A stretch of DNA of 9,518 nucleotides from a bacterium. Lineage in GTDB: Bacteria > Bacteroidota > Bacteroidia > Bacteroidales > Bacteroidaceae. Below, in pieces: positions 6,741-9,518 of the stretch. Numbering within the stretch: the stretch's first letter is position 1; each line of letters begins with the position of its first letter. The notes beneath the pieces were generated by a model. That model saw only the letters and a program-made list of their open reading frames with translations. It searched no databases and was not told the DNA's origin. The stretch is from NCBI GenBank assembly GCA_004559785.1, contig SFXD01000077.1:1-9518 (forward strand). Reading direction: 5' to 3'. The position numbers and the translations under genes were made by a program.

Positions 6741-8222
6741 ATGAGGTACAAAATGCTTTTTCTGCTGCTATTCATGGCAGTTACAATGACGGCTCAGAAC
6801 CCCAAGAGGGAGTTTCGTGGAGCCTGGATTCAGAGTGTGAACGGACAGTTTCAGGGCATGGGCCGAGACCGTATGCAGCAGGTGCTGACGAGTCAGCTCG
6901 ACGACTTGCAGAAGGATGGTATCAATGCAATTTTCTTCCAAGTGAGATGCGAGGGTGACGCATTGTACCCCAGCGACCTGGAGCCTTGGAGCAGGTATCT
7001 GACAGGGCAGCAGGGATTGCCGCCCAACCCATACTGGGACCCCCTGAGATGGATGATAGAGCAATGTCATGCCAGGCAGATGGAGTTGCATGCGTGGATC
7101 AACCCTTACAGGGCGAAGACCAAGGGTACTACGGCAATGGCAAATACGCATGAGTATTTCCGCAATCCCAACCATTTCTTCAACTATGGCGACCTAATGC
7201 TGTTCGACCCGGGATTCCCCGAAAACAGAGACTATATATGCAAGGTGGCTTGCGACATAGTACGTAGGTATGACGTTGACGGCATACATATCGATGACTA
7301 TTTCTATCCGTACCCCCAGGCAGGTCTGCCCATACCCGACGATACGTCCTATGCCATGTATGGTGGTGGTGCCGACAGGGCGGGATGGAGAAGGCAGAAC
7401 GTCAACAAGTTCATAGCACAGATGTCGTACCAGATCAGGGAAGTGAAGCCTTGGGTTAAGTTCGGCGTTTCTCCGTTCGGCATATACCGTAACAAGAAGA
7501 ACGACCCCAATGGCAGTGCCACGAATGGATTGCAGAACTACGACGACCTATATGCCGATGTATTGGAATGGGTGCGTCAGGGATGGGTGGATTACAACAT
7601 ACCACAGATATATTGGGAGATAGGCAACAAGGCGGCGGACTACGAGACTCTCATCCACTGGTGGAGCCAGAATGCAGGGATACGCCCCCTGTATATTGGG
7701 CAGGACGTGATGCGTACCGTAAAGTTCCCAGACCCCGAGAACCCCTCCTCGCATCAGATGCACCGCAAGTATGAATTGCAGCGCAGCCTGCCTGGCATAT
7801 ATGGCAGTTGCCAGTGGTATGCCGCAGCGGTATGCGAGAACCCCGGAAACTATCAAACAGTGCTACGCAACCAGTATCACAACACACCTGCCCTACAGCC
7901 AATGATGCCATGGATAGACGACAGGGCACCAGGCAAGCCAAGGAAGGTGGCAGTGGTATGGACAACGGATGGCCCGATACTCTTCTGGACGGCACCAAAG
8001 TCGAAGAGCGTCATGGATGAGGCTCACAGTTATGTGGTATATCGTTTCCTGAAAGGCGAGAGGATAGACCTTGACGACCCTTCGCACATCTTCTGCATCA
8101 CGAAACAGACCAGTCTGCCACTGGAGTATCGAGGAGGGCAGGTGCCTTACGTGTACGTGGTGACAGCACTCGACAGGCTTCAGAACGAGTCGAAGGGTGT
8201 GAAGAAGAAAGTTAAACTCTAA
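6741..8222 (+). CDS. GHL10-family (DUF187) glycoside hydrolase, DigH/YngK-like, exported
   Basis: Predicted secreted glycan hydrolase with a TIM-barrel fold of the GHL10 family (PF02638). From the ATG at 6741 it has 493 residues: a signal peptide (MRYKMLFLLLFMAVTMTAQ, no lipobox cysteine), then REFRGAWIQSV at about 23-33, INAIFFQVRCEGDALYPS at 61-78, HAWINPYRA at 117-125, YDVDGIHIDDYFYP at 177-190 with the likely catalytic acidic pair Asp185-Asp186, GVSPFGIYRN at 242-251, and VDYNIPQIYWEIG at 283-295. Residues from about 398 on resemble a fibronectin type III-like accessory domain (APGKPRKVAVVW...). E. coli DigH, of the same family, cleaves peptidoglycan strands stripped of peptides; a similar wall role is plausible here but inferred. 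An earlier ATG at 6711 is in frame but lies upstream of the presumed transcription start. ATG 6753 is another option, though it loses the basic residues of the signal peptide. The lipoprotein gene follows after 14 bp. Confidence 0.9.
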   Translation: MRYKMLFLLLFMAVTMTAQNPKREFRGAWIQSVNGQFQGMGRDRMQQVLTSQLDDLQKDGINAIFFQVRCEGDALYPSDLEPWSRYLTGQQGLPPNPYWDPLRWMIEQCHARQMELHAWINPYRAKTKGTTAMANTHEYFRNPNHFFNYGDLMLFDPGFPENRDYICKVACDIVRRYDVDGIHIDDYFYPYPQAGLPIPDDTSYAMYGGGADRAGWRRQNVNKFIAQMSYQIREVKPWVKFGVSPFGIYRNKKNDPNGSATNGLQNYDDLYADVLEWVRQGWVDYNIPQIYWEIGNKAADYETLIHWWSQNAGIRPLYIGQDVMRTVKFPDPENPSSHQMHRKYELQRSLPGIYGSCQWYAAAVCENPGNYQTVLRNQYHNTPALQPMMPWIDDRAPGKPRKVAVVWTTDGPILFWTAPKSKSVMDEAHSYVVYRFLKGERIDLDDPSHIFCITKQTSLPLEYRGGQVPYVYVVTALDRLQNESKGVKKKVKL

Positions 8223-8236
8223 TTCTTTTTGAGGCA

Positions 8237-8779
8237 ATGACGAAATCATGCATGGCTTGGATGCTTGCAGCTGTCATGCTGTTGATGGCTGGTTGTAAGG
8301 GAGTCGGAACGGAACAGTGCGATAGCAAGCAGGAAGAGACGAAAACTGAAGGTAAGGTGGTGGTAATGCCACCATACAACTTCAGCGAGCAGATACAATA
8401 CGGCAACCACAACATAGAATACAGGCTGGAGAGGGTGGCAGAGGATTCCGTCCTGGTAACAGACCCCGAGACGGAGGAAAGGTATGCAGACAACCTTTAT
8501 GTGCTTACCATCGTCAAGGACGGCGACGCGTTCTTCAACCGCAAGTTCTCGAAGGCAGATTTCCGGCCATACCTCGATGGAGGCTTCAGGAAGTATGGCA
8601 TTCTCGATGGCTTCCGCTTCTCGGAAGTGAAGGATGGGAACCTGCTCTTCGGTGTCTGTATAAGTTATCCGGACAGCGATATGTCTGCTCCCTTTGTGGT
8701 GACCGTCTACAAAGACGGCAAGTTTGGCATAAAGGTAGATGACATACTCGACGTGGACGAGGATGCAGATGGCGTGTGA
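8237..8779 (+). CDS. Small lipoprotein, DUF4738-like
   Basis: A 180-residue predicted lipoprotein. The N-terminus has a lipoprotein signal, with hydrophobic MAWMLAAVMLLMAG leading to the lipobox and Cys20 as lipidation site. A polar linker rich in Glu, Lys and Thr (about 21-40) follows, then a folded part with alternating beta-type stretches (IEYRLERVAEDSVLV, NLYVLTIVKDGDAFFNRKFSKADF, FRFSEVKDGNLLFGVCISYPDSD) and an acidic tail (DDILDVDEDADGV). The FFNRKFSKADF and CISYPDSD segments resemble DUF4738 proteins of Bacteroidales; I make that match from memory and hold it loosely. Function is unknown. It starts 14 bp after the hydrolase stop, with a GAGG only 2 nt from the ATG, and is probably cotranscribed with it, which suggests a shared envelope role. 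Confidence 0.82.
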   Translation: MTKSCMAWMLAAVMLLMAGCKGVGTEQCDSKQEETKTEGKVVVMPPYNFSEQIQYGNHNIEYRLERVAEDSVLVTDPETEERYADNLYVLTIVKDGDAFFNRKFSKADFRPYLDGGFRKYGILDGFRFSEVKDGNLLFGVCISYPDSDMSAPFVVTVYKDGKFGIKVDDILDVDEDADGV

Positions 8780-8785
8780 CTGTTG

Positions 8786-8814
8786 TGCCCATGCCACACA
8801 TTATGGCATAGGCA
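8786..8814. terminator. Hairpin between convergent genes, probable bidirectional terminator
   Basis: Arms TGCC-C-ATGCCA (8786-8796) and TGGCAT-A-GGCA (8804-8814) form an 11-position stem with a single C/A mismatch and a 7-nt loop. It sits wholly in the 46-bp gap between the lipoprotein stop (8779) and the HAD stop (8826). The placement fits a terminator serving both strands. There is no T-run on either side, so it is not a textbook intrinsic terminator; it may instead protect 3' ends. Confidence 0.6.
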
Positions 8815-8825
8815 TGCGCTCGATG

Positions 8826-9491
8826 TCACCAGGCTTTGGCAAGTTCTGTCATGTCGGGGAATATCTCGTCGGCTCCAGATTCCCATAGGATGTCATTGTC
8901 CAAAGGACCTGTGTTGACGGCTATGGTATAGATACCAGCTGCGTGGCTGGCCTGTATCCCGAGAGGTGCATTTTCTATGACGATGGCTTCGTCTGCTCTG
9001 ACACCAGCCTTGTCAAGCCCCATGAGATAAGGTTCCGGGAAAGGCTTTCCCATCTTCACGTCATTACCTGTCACCATCAGTTCCGGACAGAACATTCCAG
9101 GAAAGTGGGTCTCAAGTCTGTCAAGCAACGAGGCCTGGGCAGAGCCTGTGACGAGAACGATGAGCGAACCTTGGCGTTTTACCCTTTGCAGCACGTCAAG
9201 GGCTCCTGGCATGGGCAGGGCTTCGGGGCAGGTATTGAAGACCCTTGTCTTTGCTTCGTAGATGGAATGTTTCTCTTCCTCCGTGGCATCCCGTCCCCAG
9301 TAGCGTTGTGCCAGTATGTTGATGGTGCCGCTACCTGTTCGTCCCTCGTGCAAGTATGCCTCCTTGGTAGTCATCTTTAGTCCGAATTGTGTCATCGACT
9401 GGCTCCATGCATATGCATGGTTGGGCATGCTGTCGAAGAGGACTCCGTCCATGTCGAAGAGTACGGCCTTTGCCGTTTTGCGATTTGTCAT
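8826..9491 (-). CDS. HAD-superfamily sugar-phosphate phosphatase / beta-phosphoglucomutase-like
   Basis: A 221-residue cytoplasmic HAD hydrolase with the cap inserted between motifs I and II (subclass I). Motif I is DMDGVLFDS at 13-21, with nucleophile Asp13 and acid/base Asp15. Motif II is VTGS with Ser117 (Thr115 is also near). Motif III is Lys149 in GKPFPEPYLMGL. Motif IV is VIENAPLGIQA, with Glu173 and Asn174 where many relatives have Glu-Asp. The family hydrolyses or isomerises small phosphorylated sugars; the substrate cannot be told from sequence. Asn at the motif IV position does not imply inactivity, since Glu173 can still bind magnesium, and the ENAPLG form is, from memory, common among Bacteroidota relatives. 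It starts at the ATG at 9491 with no Shine-Dalgarno; its promoter probably lies beyond the window. It ends against the hydrolase-lipoprotein pair across a hairpin. Confidence 0.9.
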   Translation of the reverse strand: MTNRKTAKAVLFDMDGVLFDSMPNHAYAWSQSMTQFGLKMTTKEAYLHEGRTGSGTINILAQRYWGRDATEEEKHSIYEAKTRVFNTCPEALPMPGALDVLQRVKRQGSLIVLVTGSAQASLLDRLETHFPGMFCPELMVTGNDVKMGKPFPEPYLMGLDKAGVRADEAIVIENAPLGIQASHAAGIYTIAVNTGPLDNDILWESGADEIFPDMTELAKAW

Positions 9492-9518
9492 ATTTGGATG
9501 CAGATATGTTAGTATACT

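Noticed and set aside
1..9518. CRISPR arrays, tRNA or rRNA genes, insertion sequences, attachment sites or phase-variable simple repeats
   Set aside because: No regularly spaced repeats, cloverleaf-like segments, transposase frames or tandem short repeats were seen when reading through the window.

Overview
The window looks like a chromosomal piece of a Bacteroidota genome, most likely a Prevotella/Bacteroides-type member of the Bacteroidales. Three things point there. The protein families are typical: a Bacteroidales-like UvrA, a small signal-peptide beta-barrel, a GHL10 hydrolase and a DUF4738-like lipoprotein. The upstream regions carry TAnnTTTG-type -7 boxes, the Bacteroidota promoter signature. 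Start codons lack convincing Shine-Dalgarno sequences. Species cannot be fixed from the sequence alone.

Layout. At the left edge is the tail of an unidentified + strand gene (1-108), followed 11 bp later by a complete beta-class DNA adenine methyltransferase related to type III Mod subunits (120-2030). Its central target-recognition region is clearly AT-richer than the rest of the gene (about 36% GC by hand count over 721-960, against roughly 50-62% in sampled flanking lines), which suggests a recombined specificity module. The gene converges on a minus-strand small outer-membrane beta-barrel gene (2055-2540) that has its own promoter. Next on the minus strand is an operon running right to left: type I asparaginase (5587-6645), then uvrA (2759-5590), joined by an ATGA overlap. 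A divergent promoter region at 6646-6740 also serves a rightward pair: a GHL10/DigH-like glycoside hydrolase (6741-8222) and a small lipoprotein (8237-8779). The lipoprotein gene converges across a strong hairpin on a minus-strand HAD phosphatase (8826-9491).

How the genes work together. The methyltransferase and its truncated upstream neighbour are probably the right end of a restriction-modification or defence locus extending beyond the left edge; no restriction subunit lies downstream. UvrA is the damage sensor of nucleotide excision repair. The asparaginase supplies aspartate and ammonia and has no obvious functional link to repair. The hydrolase and lipoprotein are both exported envelope proteins and may act on cell-wall glycan. 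The HAD enzyme probably dephosphorylates a small sugar phosphate.

Most of the window is ordinary housekeeping sequence. The points worth a second look are the mosaic methyltransferase, its missing partner, the half-lost first zinc knuckle of UvrA, and the compact divergent promoter with a perfect palindrome over one -7 box and a near-leaderless start on the other side.
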